40,322 bases of DNA from a bacterium (GTDB lineage: Bacteria; Desulfobacterota; Binatia; UBA12015), in the NCBI GenBank assembly GCA_030430245.1, contig JAUIFY010000016.1, forward strand, positions 1-40,322, given 5' to 3'. The notes beneath the pieces were generated by a model. The model saw only the letters and a list, made by a program, of their open reading frames with translations, had not been told where the DNA came from and ran no database searches. Positions 23,999 through 31,792 of the stretch are shown here, piece by piece (the first letter of the stretch is position 1; each line of letters begins with the position of its first letter). The position numbers were made by a program, and so were the translations under genes.

Positions 23999-24670
23999 TC
24001 AGAGACCGGGCACCGGCTCGTCGAGCGCGCGAATCACGCGCTGGTACATGTCGCGCTTCAGCACGTGCATCGCCGGATGCGCCTTCGCCGCCAACTCCGC
24101 CGCCATCGCGACCGCCGTCGGGACGACCTCACCCTCGGCCACCGCGCGATCGACGATCTGGAGCGCTGCCGCCTCCTCCCCGCCGAATCTCTTACCCGTC
24201 GCGATGACCTGGTGCACCGTCCGAACCGGCAGCCGCGCCTGCAGGATCGCGACCATCGCCGGATGCAGAGGAGCGCGCATGTCGATCTCGGGCATGCAGT
24301 AGTACCCGCGATCGGCCCGCATCACCTGGAAGTCGTGCGCCACGGCGATCTGGGCTCCCGCACCGAAAGCGTGGCCATTCATGGCCGCGACGGTCGTCAT
24401 CGGGAACGTGAGGATGCGCCCCATGACCTTCAAGACGTCGCACACGTACCTGCTCACCTCGGCCGGCTGCAGCCCCGTCATGTACTCGACGTCGAGCCCA
24501 TTCGAGTAGAACTTCCCCGTGCCGGTCGTCACGAGAGCCGCCGGGGCCTCCGCCGCTTCCACTTCGTCGAGAGCCTTCGTGATCTCGACCAACAGCGGTG
24601 GGTCGAAGCGATTCTCCCCATGGTCGAGGCGCAATACGAAGACCGGACCTTCACGAGTGAGCTCGAGCAT
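23999..24670 (-). CDS. Enoyl-CoA hydratase/isomerase family (delta3,delta2-enoyl-CoA isomerase-like)
   Basis: A 223-residue crotonase-fold protein. TGKFYSNGLD (51-60) and AAMNGHAFGAGAQIA (96-109) supply the two oxyanion-hole amides. RGYYCMPEID places Glu128 where delta3,delta2-enoyl-CoA isomerases of the plant/peroxisomal ECI group keep their single catalytic acid, and the second hydratase Glu is not evident. It is therefore more likely an isomerase that moves double bonds into the 2-position for beta-oxidation. It has a strong AAGGAGG Shine-Dalgarno at 24678-24684. It lies 19 bp downstream of the LLM oxidoreductase gene, probably in the same transcript. At 223 residues it is somewhat shorter than crotonases but full for this subgroup. 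Confidence 0.88.
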   Translation of the reverse strand: MLELTREGPVFVLRLDHGENRFDPPLLVEITKALDEVEAAEAPAALVTTGTGKFYSNGLDVEYMTGLQPAEVSRYVCDVLKVMGRILTFPMTTVAAMNGHAFGAGAQIAVAHDFQVMRADRGYYCMPEIDMRAPLHPAMVAILQARLPVRTVHQVIATGKRFGGEEAAALQIVDRAVAEGEVVPTAVAMAAELAAKAHPAMHVLKRDMYQRVIRALDEPVPGL

Positions 24671-24689
24671 CGTGGTTCCTCCTTGGAAT

Positions 24690-25616
24690 TCAGCGGAAAT
24701 GGGGAATGATCTGCGTTCCGATCGCTTCGGTCTGCTCCAGTAGCTCGTCGCCGCCCGCAACCGGGAACAGCACGAACTTCTGGCAGCCTGCGTCGACGTA
24801 GGCCTGCACTCGTTCCCGTACTTCGGTGACGGTACCGATCGCCGACCGCTCCCGAAACGCCTTCTCCGGAATCGGTGCACGTGCGAGATAGCGATCGGCG
24901 ATGCTCCGGGCGGCACTCGCGTCGTCGCTCACGTGAGCGAGGATCAACACGCCGGCCTCGTCGTCGTCGATGGTCCGGCCGGTCTCCTTCGTGAAACCGG
25001 CGAGCTTCCGCATCCCCTCTCGGAACTCCGTCGGCGAGAGGAACGAAGGCATCCAGCCGTCGCCGTAGCGAGCGACCCGCTTCAGAGCGAGGTCGCTGTT
25101 CCCGCCGATCCAGACGTCGAGCGGGCCACCCACCGGTCGAGGCTCGATCGTGACGTTCTCGAAGCGGTAGAAGCGCCCCTGGTGCGTGACGTCCGGGCTG
25201 ACCCAGAGCTTGCGCATCACCTCGACGCCCTCACGCATCCGGGCACCCCGTTCGCTGCGCGGCACGCCGACGACCTCACACTCTCGCGGATCCCCTCCAA
25301 GTCCGACGGCGCAGATGATCCGACGGCGGCCACCGGTCAGATGATCGAGCGAGGCGTAGACCTTGGCCATGTGAACCGGGTCGCGGGCGGGCATCGACAG
25401 CACGCTCGGCCCCATCTTGACGCGCGTCGTCCGCCCCGCGAACAGCGCCATCAGGCAATGGACGTCGATGCTCGGCTGACGCGAGACGGTGTGGTCGCTC
25501 GGCCAGATCGAGTCGATGCCGAGATCTTCCACCCGATCCGCGAATCCGCAGATCTGCTCCGCCGTCGCCATGTTCTGGCGGGTGAGGCTGAAACCGATTC
25601 CGATCCGGGTCGCCAT
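24690..25616 (-). CDS. LLM-class (luciferase-like) flavin/F420-dependent oxidoreductase
   Basis: A 308-residue TIM-barrel protein of the bacterial luciferase-like superfamily. Seen: IGIGFSLTRQNM at the N-terminus, DRVEDLGIDSIWPSDHTVS, MGPSVLSMPARDPVHMAKVYASLDHLTGGR (quoted here as two conserved stretches, 10-15 residues each), then VGLGGDPRECEVVG and VWIGGNSDLALKRVARYGDGWMP. The last segment is typical of F420-dependent members (probable F420 LLM enzyme). It should oxidise or reduce a small hydrophobic substrate using FMN or F420; which cofactor cannot be settled by eye. A TAGGAGC Shine-Dalgarno precedes the start. The upstream secreted-protein gene ends 9 bp before it, supporting co-transcription. 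Confidence 0.9.
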   Translation of the reverse strand: MATRIGIGFSLTRQNMATAEQICGFADRVEDLGIDSIWPSDHTVSRQPSIDVHCLMALFAGRTTRVKMGPSVLSMPARDPVHMAKVYASLDHLTGGRRRIICAVGLGGDPRECEVVGVPRSERGARMREGVEVMRKLWVSPDVTHQGRFYRFENVTIEPRPVGGPLDVWIGGNSDLALKRVARYGDGWMPSFLSPTEFREGMRKLAGFTKETGRTIDDDEAGVLILAHVSDDASAARSIADRYLARAPIPEKAFRERSAIGTVTEVRERVQAYVDAGCQKFVLFPVAGGDELLEQTEAIGTQIIPHFR

Positions 25617-25625
25617 GGTTCGCTC

Positions 25626-26327
25626 CTACCTTCGGGACAGCGCGTGGACGCGCTGGCGCTGGCTGCCGCCGTCCCACCGGAGGACGGTCCCGAACTCGGC
25701 GTTCGCGGCTGCGACGCCCGCCGGCACCGAGAACGCCGGAGTTCCCGCCTCGCCGGCGAACGTGAAGCGCCCCTTCTCGAGCTCGGCCGTCGCGCCGAAC
25801 GGCAGATCGAGCTGGCTCTGGATCCCGGAGATCCGGATGCGGGCCGGATCGCTTCCGTCGAGGGTGACCGATCCGAAGATCGACTGCGCTCCCACACCGA
25901 ACACCTGGCCCGCCGGAAAGAAGAAGACGAGATTGGCGCCCTCCGGCCCCCCCTCGACGCGGTAGGCGTCGGCGCTCACCCTGTGGCGACCGAGCATGTC
26001 GACCGTCATCTCTCCTTCCCCGACGCGCGCGTCGCGAAAGCTCGAAGCGCAGGCGCGACCCGCCTCGGGACCATGCGTCTCCACCGGGCACGAGCGCTGA
26101 AACGCGGCGGCGTCGACGGACGCACCGGCCGGCAAATCGATCTCGATGACGTCGACCTTCTCGACGACCTCGCCGGCCGCGCGAAACGAGAAGGTGATCT
26201 CGGTCCGCGCGCCCGCGTTCGGATCCGAGAGCTCGATCCGCGTGGTGTACGGATCCGCCTCTCCACGAGCCGAGAGCGGAACCAGGGCGGAAGCCGCCAG
26301 GACCACGAGGCAGACCGATCGACACAT
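25626..26327 (-). CDS. Secreted protein of unknown function
   Basis: A 233-residue protein with a signal peptide (MCRSVCLVVLAASALVPLSA, cleavage near residue 24). The mature part is rich in beta strands and acidic: TRIELSDPNAGARTEITFSF suggests an immunoglobulin-like beta-sandwich, followed by IEIDLPAGASVDAAAF and RIRISGIQSQLDLPFG. One Cys pair (RSCPVE, RACASS) may form a disulfide. I do not recognise a family. It lies between the GT-C glycosyltransferase (43 bp gap) and the LLM oxidoreductase (9 bp gap) on the same strand. An upstream in-frame start (MDTDSP) exists, but the chosen one gives a standard signal peptide. Confidence 0.75.
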   Translation of the reverse strand: MCRSVCLVVLAASALVPLSARGEADPYTTRIELSDPNAGARTEITFSFRAAGEVVEKVDVIEIDLPAGASVDAAAFQRSCPVETHGPEAGRACASSFRDARVGEGEMTVDMLGRHRVSADAYRVEGGPEGANLVFFFPAGQVFGVGAQSIFGSVTLDGSDPARIRISGIQSQLDLPFGATAELEKGRFTFAGEAGTPAFSVPAGVAAANAEFGTVLRWDGGSQRQRVHALSRR

Positions 26328-26370
26328 GCCTCGGCACCCTAGCCGCCGGAGCCCGGGCGACGCCACATCG

Positions 26371-28617
26371 TCACGACTCCTCGCACACGAGTTTCCCGTC
26401 GCGATTGCCGTACCCCGCCTCACAATCGGTCGCCGCCGTCTCGTTCCAACCACCGGCGCCATCCATGCAACGACAGGCGAGTCGGTGTCCATCCCACGTG
26501 CACTGCTCGCAGCTGTGGCGATACGTTCCGGAGGGTCCGCCGGGCAGAGCCACCGCGACCCGGATCGGGACGATCAGGGGGGCGACGCCGCAGTCGTCGA
26601 GGAGCCCGTCGGCCGGCTGGCCGAGGCGCAGCTGGATCTCGAAGTCGCCGGGAAACAGCGGCGTGCGCATCATCGTGGCGGTCCGGACGCTCCGTTGCGG
26701 CAACACGTCCGCCCAGAGAGGCACACCGAGCGCGGAACACTCCCCGCCCCGAACGGCGACACACGCGACCAGGTGCACGGCGTGTGGGGGGAGAAACGCG
26801 AGCCCGGGCCATGGCCGGTCGCCGTGGTTCTCGACCCGGACCCAGAGATCCAAGCGCGCGCCGCTGGGAACGACGGGAGGGAGCTCCTTCTCCAGCACGA
26901 TCCGCCCGGGGCACTCCGGGCCGAGCGCTTCGAGCGGCACTCCCCCCATGGTCTTCTCCGGGTCGAACAGGCGCGCGGCCGGATCCTTCGCCGGCCGGCG
27001 ATTCACTTTGACGATCAGGTCGTCGCCGAAGCGCTTCGCTTTCCGGATCCCGGGCGGAAGCTCTCCCTCCCAGGCCTGCGCCCGGGGACCGAGCTGGTCC
27101 AAATGAACGAGAATCCAACCGACGTCGACCGCGTCGGTCAGCTCCCGCACGGCCTGCTTCGACGGCAAGGAGGCGGCCAGACGCTGAAGGTAGCGCGACG
27201 CCCACGGCGCGTAGGCGCTGTACCCCTGAAGATGGGGCAGCCAGTGCGCGTGGCTCAGATACATGCGTCGAGCCAGCGCGACCTGGTTCCCCGTCGGGAA
27301 CTCGAGGAGCGGCCGGCCCTGTCCGTGCACCGCGAGCCAGCGATACGCGGAAGGCACCGAATCCCCCACCGGCCGCTCGTGGAGCGAAACCTCGGGCAAC
27401 GACGGGAAGCTCGCGTAGGCGAGAACGATCGCGACCGCGGACGCCACCCAGGCGGCGCGCCCCCGCCACGAAGCCAGAAGCCGCTCCAGTCCGAGTGCCG
27501 CGAGCAACGACATGCCCAGCTGCGCGACGACGAGGAATCGACGCGACGATCGGATCGCGGAGAAGCCCGGCACCCATTCCTGCAAGAGAAGATACGGGCT
27601 CGGGATCCGCTCTCCCGCGATCGCGATCCAGGGACCGAAGCCGAGCAGGATACCGAGCAGTCCGATCGAGAGCGCCAAGGCCCGGGGCCAGATGCCGCCG
27701 CGCCACGGCGGCACGAGGGCGACGACCGCCAGAAGCGAGCCCGCGAGCCCGAGCCCCCGCCCCATCAGGTGCTCGGCCACGTGGCTCCGGGTCATGGACG
27801 GCTCGAGACCGGGCTGCTCCTCGCCCGCCCCCGCGTAGTCGGGGATCAATCCCCACTGCCGCAAGGTGAGGTACGGAATCGCGCTCGCGAGGAACGGGAT
27901 CGCGGCGCATGCGAGCGCCAGAGCGAGCCCCGTCACGCGCCGGCGATCCAGCGACGCGCGAACGCGGACGAGCGCCAGCACGAGGTACACGCCGTACGCG
28001 AGGGCCGCGGCGTACGCGAGATAGAACGAGCAGAGCAGCTGCAGCCCGATCGCGAGACCGACGCCCACCGCATGGCGCGCCTTCACCTCTTCGAGCCAAC
28101 GCTCGGTAAAGAAGATGGCCAGCGGAAGATAACCCGTCGCGAGCATGTGGTAGTGCCCGAGATGCTCCAGCCGGGTCGGATAGAACGTGAAGAGGAACCC
28201 CCCGAAGAACGCCGAGACGAAGCGACGAGCCAGCAGGTACAGACCGAGGCCGGAGAGACCGTGCAGCACAAGGATCACGCCGTTGGCGGCCAGAACCGGA
28301 TTCCCGGTCAGCCAATACGTGGGCGCGAACAACGGCAGGTGGCCGAGGAAGTGCTCGGAGTACGCGAGCGGAAGAGGCGACGGATAGAACGAGTTCGCGT
28401 CGAAGATGCCCGCCGGGCCCGAGAGGAGCGCGTGCGCACCCCACGCCATGCTCCACACCTCGAGATCGACGTCCGCGTGGTTCAACTTCGCCCGGACGAA
28501 GTAGAGCATGTGATCGGCCGCCGAAGTCGGTAGCGGCCAAAGCCACCACAGAGCCAGAAGAAGGTAGGCGCAGAACGCCCATGGCGTCTCGCCCCGGACC
28601 GGCTCTCGCGGAGACAT
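26371..28617 (-). CDS. GT-C-type polytopic membrane glycosyltransferase with C-terminal CVNH-like domain
   Basis: A 748-residue protein. About ten to eleven membrane helices lie within residues 12-420, starting with WAFCAYLLLALWWLWPLP. Early extracytoplasmic loops (VDLEVWSMAWGAHAL, FDANSFYPSPLPLAYSEH) resemble the lipid-linked-sugar GT-C families where an acidic residue after the first helix is catalytic. The soluble remainder contains a beta-sandwich-like piece with WVRVENHGDRPWPGL. Residues about 697-748 resemble a cyanovirin-N homology repeat: GTYRHSCEQC, then HRLACRC, GGWNE, then GNRDGKLVC. It should transfer a sugar from a polyprenyl donor on the periplasmic face. It heads a reverse run with the secreted protein, LLM oxidoreductase and isomerase genes, and is divergent from the metal ATPase (92 bp). 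The acceptor is unknown. Confidence 0.82.
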   Translation of the reverse strand: MSPREPVRGETPWAFCAYLLLALWWLWPLPTSAADHMLYFVRAKLNHADVDLEVWSMAWGAHALLSGPAGIFDANSFYPSPLPLAYSEHFLGHLPLFAPTYWLTGNPVLAANGVILVLHGLSGLGLYLLARRFVSAFFGGFLFTFYPTRLEHLGHYHMLATGYLPLAIFFTERWLEEVKARHAVGVGLAIGLQLLCSFYLAYAAALAYGVYLVLALVRVRASLDRRRVTGLALALACAAIPFLASAIPYLTLRQWGLIPDYAGAGEEQPGLEPSMTRSHVAEHLMGRGLGLAGSLLAVVALVPPWRGGIWPRALALSIGLLGILLGFGPWIAIAGERIPSPYLLLQEWVPGFSAIRSSRRFLVVAQLGMSLLAALGLERLLASWRGRAAWVASAVAIVLAYASFPSLPEVSLHERPVGDSVPSAYRWLAVHGQGRPLLEFPTGNQVALARRMYLSHAHWLPHLQGYSAYAPWASRYLQRLAASLPSKQAVRELTDAVDVGWILVHLDQLGPRAQAWEGELPPGIRKAKRFGDDLIVKVNRRPAKDPAARLFDPEKTMGGVPLEALGPECPGRIVLEKELPPVVPSGARLDLWVRVENHGDRPWPGLAFLPPHAVHLVACVAVRGGECSALGVPLWADVLPQRSVRTATMMRTPLFPGDFEIQLRLGQPADGLLDDCGVAPLIVPIRVAVALPGGPSGTYRHSCEQCTWDGHRLACRCMDGAGGWNETAATDCEAGYGNRDGKLVCEES

Positions 28618-28709
28618 CGCCGCATGTTCCTATCGACTCGCCTCCCCACGCGAAAGTCGCGCGCCCTTGTGAGGATCGAGCCTTTCGGACAAGCTTCCGA
28701 AAGCGATCC

Positions 28710-31085
28710 ATGTCCACGTCCCGTACGCCCGATGCACACGGCGGCGAGCCCCGGGTCTCTCTCGAGCTCCCCGTCGTCCTGCCCGAAGTGGATGGCCACG
28801 ACGACCAGTGCATCGAGCGCCTGGTCGAGCGGCTGGAGGGACTGCGTGGGATCACCAGCGCCCATCTCGACGGCGACGACGCCGCCGAACCCCGCCTCTG
28901 CCTCCACTACGACCCGAATCTGGTCGCGCTGGCGCAGGTCGAGCGGCTCGCAAAGGACGCCGGCACGGAGCTCACGCGACGCTACCGACACGAGACGCTG
29001 CTGATCACGAACATGGACTGCGGCGACTGCGCGCAGAGCATCGAGCACGTCGTCCGACGAATGGAGGGAGTGCTGCAGGTCTCCGTGAGCTACGCCGCGG
29101 AGAAGATGCGGGTCGAGTTCGACTCCGAATCCGTTTCGCGCGGCGACGTCGAAGCTCGGGTCGCCTCGATGGGCTACGAGGTGCGCGCGGAGCGCGAGGC
29201 ACCGGAGACCTGGCTGGGACGACACGCCGAGCTCGCACGCTCGATCGCCGCGGGCATCGTACTCGCCGTCGGCTTCGGGCTCGAAACGGCGGGCTTCGGC
29301 TCGTTGATCGCGATCCCCATCTACGCCGCGTCATACCTTCTCGGCGGCTACGACATCGCTCGCCACGGCGTGAAGGCTCTCGTCAAGGGCCGATTCACGA
29401 TCGATCTCCTGATGACCGTCGCCGCGGGTGGAGCCGCGGTGCTGGGCGAGTGGGCCGAGGGAGGCCTCCTGCTCTTCCTCTTCAGCCTCGGGCACGCGCT
29501 CGAGGAGGAGGCCATGGACCGCGCCCGCGGAGCGATCACCGCTCTCGGAGACCTGTCGCCGAAGACCGCCCGGGTCCGACGGGACGGACGTACGTCGGAG
29601 GTCGGCGTCGAGGAGCTCCGACGCGACGACGTCGTCGTCGTGCGCGCGGGCGAGCGCGTCCCGGTCGACGGCACCGTGACGGGCGGCCACTCGTCGGTCG
29701 ACGAGAGCGCCCTCACCGGCGAAAGCGTCCCGGTCGAGAAGGGCCCGAGAGACGCGGTGTACGCCGGCTCGGTCAACGGCGACGGAACGCTCGACGTCGA
29801 GGTCACGCGGCTCGCGGCCGACTCCACACTCGCACGCGTCGTCGCCCTCGTGTCCGAGGCGGAGACGCAGAAGTCCCCGACGCAGATGCTGGTCGACCGC
29901 ATCGCGGGGTTCTTCGTGCCCGCGACGCTCGTGACCGTCGCCGTCGTCTGGATCGCTCCCCCGCTCCTCGGTTGGCTTCCCTGGTCCGAAGCGTTTCTGC
30001 GCTCGATGGCGGTGCTCGTCTCGGCCTCGCCGTGCGCGCTCGCGATCGCGACCCCGGCCGCGGTCCTCTCGGGAATCGCGCGAGCCGCAAATCGCGGGGT
30101 TCTGATCAAGGGCGGCGTGCACCTGGAGAACCTCGGCCGACTCCGCGCCATCGCGTTCGACAAGACCGGCACGATCACGAAGGGCTCGCCCGAGGTCACC
30201 GACCTTCGACCGGCCGCGGAGGAGACCGAGGACGTCCTCCTCGCCACGGCGGCGGCCGTGGAGCAGGGATCGACGCATCCTCTCGCCCGCGCGATCGTCG
30301 CGGCGGCGCGCGCCCGCGAGATCGGCTTGGCCGAGGCCGAGGACGTCGAGACGATTCCCGGCAAGGGCCTCCGCGCGCGACTCCACGGCGAATCTGTGGC
30401 GGTCGGCACGCCGACGCTTCTCGCAGAGGACGGGGCCGGGCCCATCGCGGCTCAGATCGAGGCCGCCGAGCGCCTCGAGGCCGAGGGTAAGACCGTCGTC
30501 TTCGTTCGCCGGGGAGAGCGGCTGCTCGGCTCGATCGCCGTCGCGGACCGACCGCGCGACAACGCTCGCCAGACCCTCGAAGACCTCCGCGCTCTCGGCA
30601 TCGCGGAGCTCGTGATGCTCACGGGCGACAACCCGCGAGTCGCCGAAGCGATCGCCGGCGAAGTGGGCCTGAAACGGTTCCGCGCGGGCCTCCTTCCGGC
30701 AGACAAGCTCACCGCCGTCGACGAGCTGAGCGACCGCCTGGGCGACGTCGGCATGCTCGGCGACGGAGTAAACGACGCGCCGGCCCTCGCGCGCGCGTCG
30801 GTGGGCATCGCGATGGGAGCCGCCGGCACGGACGTCGCCCTCGAGACGGCGGACGTGGCGCTCATGGCGGACGACCTGAGCGTTCTCCCCTTCGCGATCG
30901 GGCTCGGCCGCCGGACGCGAAGGGTGATCGCACAGAACCTGGTCGTCGCCCTCGGCGTCGTCGCCGTGCTGGTGCCCTCGTCGGTGCTGGGGATCGCCGG
31001 GATCGGGACGGCGATCGTCCTCCACGAAGGGAGCACGCTCGCGGTCGTCGGCAACGCACTCCGCCTCCTGCGATACCGCAGCTGA
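28710..31085 (+). CDS. P1B-type heavy-metal-translocating ATPase (SPC motif)
   Basis: A 791-residue inner-membrane cation exporter. N-terminus: a degenerate HMA-like domain (residues about 17-90) and an HMA domain with NMDCGDC (Cys104, Cys107). Core: actuator TGES (336-339), membrane motif SASPCALA (Ser440-Pro441-Cys442), phosphorylation DKTGT (Asp484), the hinge GDGVNDAPAL, and a C-terminal HEGSTLAVVGNALRLL. SPC plus HEGxT characterises the P1B-4 class linked to Co, Zn, Fe or Cd export, whereas most P1B-2 Zn/Cd pumps have CPC. P1B-4 members often lack HMA domains, so this combination is uncommon. The start ATG at 28710 is chosen because the protein similarity begins there. It is divergent from the GT-C gene. 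Confidence 0.95.
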   Translation: MSTSRTPDAHGGEPRVSLELPVVLPEVDGHDDQCIERLVERLEGLRGITSAHLDGDDAAEPRLCLHYDPNLVALAQVERLAKDAGTELTRRYRHETLLITNMDCGDCAQSIEHVVRRMEGVLQVSVSYAAEKMRVEFDSESVSRGDVEARVASMGYEVRAEREAPETWLGRHAELARSIAAGIVLAVGFGLETAGFGSLIAIPIYAASYLLGGYDIARHGVKALVKGRFTIDLLMTVAAGGAAVLGEWAEGGLLLFLFSLGHALEEEAMDRARGAITALGDLSPKTARVRRDGRTSEVGVEELRRDDVVVVRAGERVPVDGTVTGGHSSVDESALTGESVPVEKGPRDAVYAGSVNGDGTLDVEVTRLAADSTLARVVALVSEAETQKSPTQMLVDRIAGFFVPATLVTVAVVWIAPPLLGWLPWSEAFLRSMAVLVSASPCALAIATPAAVLSGIARAANRGVLIKGGVHLENLGRLRAIAFDKTGTITKGSPEVTDLRPAAEETEDVLLATAAAVEQGSTHPLARAIVAAARAREIGLAEAEDVETIPGKGLRARLHGESVAVGTPTLLAEDGAGPIAAQIEAAERLEAEGKTVVFVRRGERLLGSIAVADRPRDNARQTLEDLRALGIAELVMLTGDNPRVAEAIAGEVGLKRFRAGLLPADKLTAVDELSDRLGDVGMLGDGVNDAPALARASVGIAMGAAGTDVALETADVALMADDLSVLPFAIGLGRRTRRVIAQNLVVALGVVAVLVPSSVLGIAGIGTAIVLHEGSTLAVVGNALRLLRYRS

Positions 31086-31481
31086 GCCCGCTCACTCCCG
31101 GAAGTGTGGCAGCAGAGCACGACCCAGGCCCGTGTGACCGAAACGCACGGATTCCACGTCGGCCGCGGTGCGTGCTCGCGCGCTCCGAGGGCTTCGCGGG
31201 CGGGGCCCCACGGCCGACACCGGCACGAGCGCCACACCGAAGGACACGCGGTGGAAAAAGCCCCGGCCGCCCGCGGAACGCTGCGGCGCCACGCGACCGC
31301 CGTCGCATTCTCCGGAGCACACGACGGCGCGGGCTCTCGCGGGGGCGCCGTGCGCCGCCGGGGGCGAACGGGCCCTGTGTAGGCGACCGACCCAGACGTC
31401 GCGTTGCGGTGTGCGCTAGACGCCCGCAGGCGCGATTCGTCTCGGTCCGTGGCACGGCCGTTGCGAACCAACAGTCCCACC
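31086..31481. other. Intergenic region after the metal ATPase
   Basis: 396 bp without a convincing gene. A 76-codon reverse frame (31092-31322) and several forward frames cross it, all with composition expected of high-G+C non-coding DNA. It should carry the promoter for the small gene at 31482. I see no clear -35/-10 pair or ribosomal or structured RNA. Confidence 0.45.
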
Positions 31482-31643
31482 ATGCCGACTCAGATCGAGA
31501 CCACCCTCCTCGACCTCGTCACCACGATGACCCAGATCACCGACAGCGAAAGCGAGGTGCTCGCCACGGTCACCCACCTCGTGAACAGCGGCAAGGTCGT
31601 GCTGCGCGGGAACTTCGCAGGGCACCTGATCCCGCTCCGGTGA
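31482..31643 (+). CDS. Small conserved-looking protein, 53 residues
   Basis: Encodes a 53-residue soluble protein: it starts MPTQIETTLLDLVTTM, continues through SESEVLATVTHLVNSGKVVLRG and ends NFAGHLIPLR. It reads like a short winged or helical domain: an amphipathic helix, an acidic E-x-L-A-T-V helix, then V-x-L-V-N-S-G-K-V-x-L-R-G. I recall similar short hypothetical proteins in deltaproteobacterial genomes but cannot verify this. It has low Cys and high Thr, and the start has no clear Shine-Dalgarno. It converges on the DUF5989-like gene with 17 bp between stops. The function is unknown; the LVNSG segment recalls DNA-binding wing turns (guess). Confidence 0.6.
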   Translation: MPTQIETTLLDLVTTMTQITDSESEVLATVTHLVNSGKVVLRGNFAGHLIPLR

Positions 31644-31660
31644 CGCGCGCCTTCCGGGCG

Positions 31661-31792
31661 TCAGAAGACCTGGTACTCGAACGGCGTCGCCTGGGGAGAT
31701 TCGGTCGCGAGAAAGAGCCACACCGAGACCGCCGCGTAGACCAGAACCGAGACGATCAGATACCAGCGGTACTTCTTCAGGAAGGCGATCAC
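31661..31792 (-). CDS. DUF5989-like small membrane protein
   Basis: 43 residues from a GTG start: VIAFLKKYRWYLIVSVLVY leads into a single hydrophobic helix (about 11-29), then a short tail with SPQATPFEYQVF. A basic KKYRW before the helix and the closing PFxYxxF are the marks of the DUF5989 family of tiny membrane proteins. In other genomes these sit next to SGNH hydrolase or carbamoyltransferase genes of surface polysaccharide loci (recalled knowledge). Here the start codon overlaps the SGNH stop as GTGA, so translation is probably coupled. The gene is too short for most ORF finders. The function is unknown, perhaps a partner or scaffold for the SGNH enzyme. Confidence 0.75.
   Translation of the reverse strand: MIAFLKKYRWYLIVSVLVYAAVSVWLFLATESPQATPFEYQVF

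Noticed and set aside
26420..28855. Alternative long reverse frame covering the GT-C gene
   Set aside because: It has no hydrophobic segments. The other frame shows membrane helices and the CVNH-like tail.
31092..31322. 76-codon reverse frame ending just after the metal ATPase
   Set aside because: The composition is that of non-coding high-G+C DNA. There is no Shine-Dalgarno or recognised motif, though it cannot be fully excluded.
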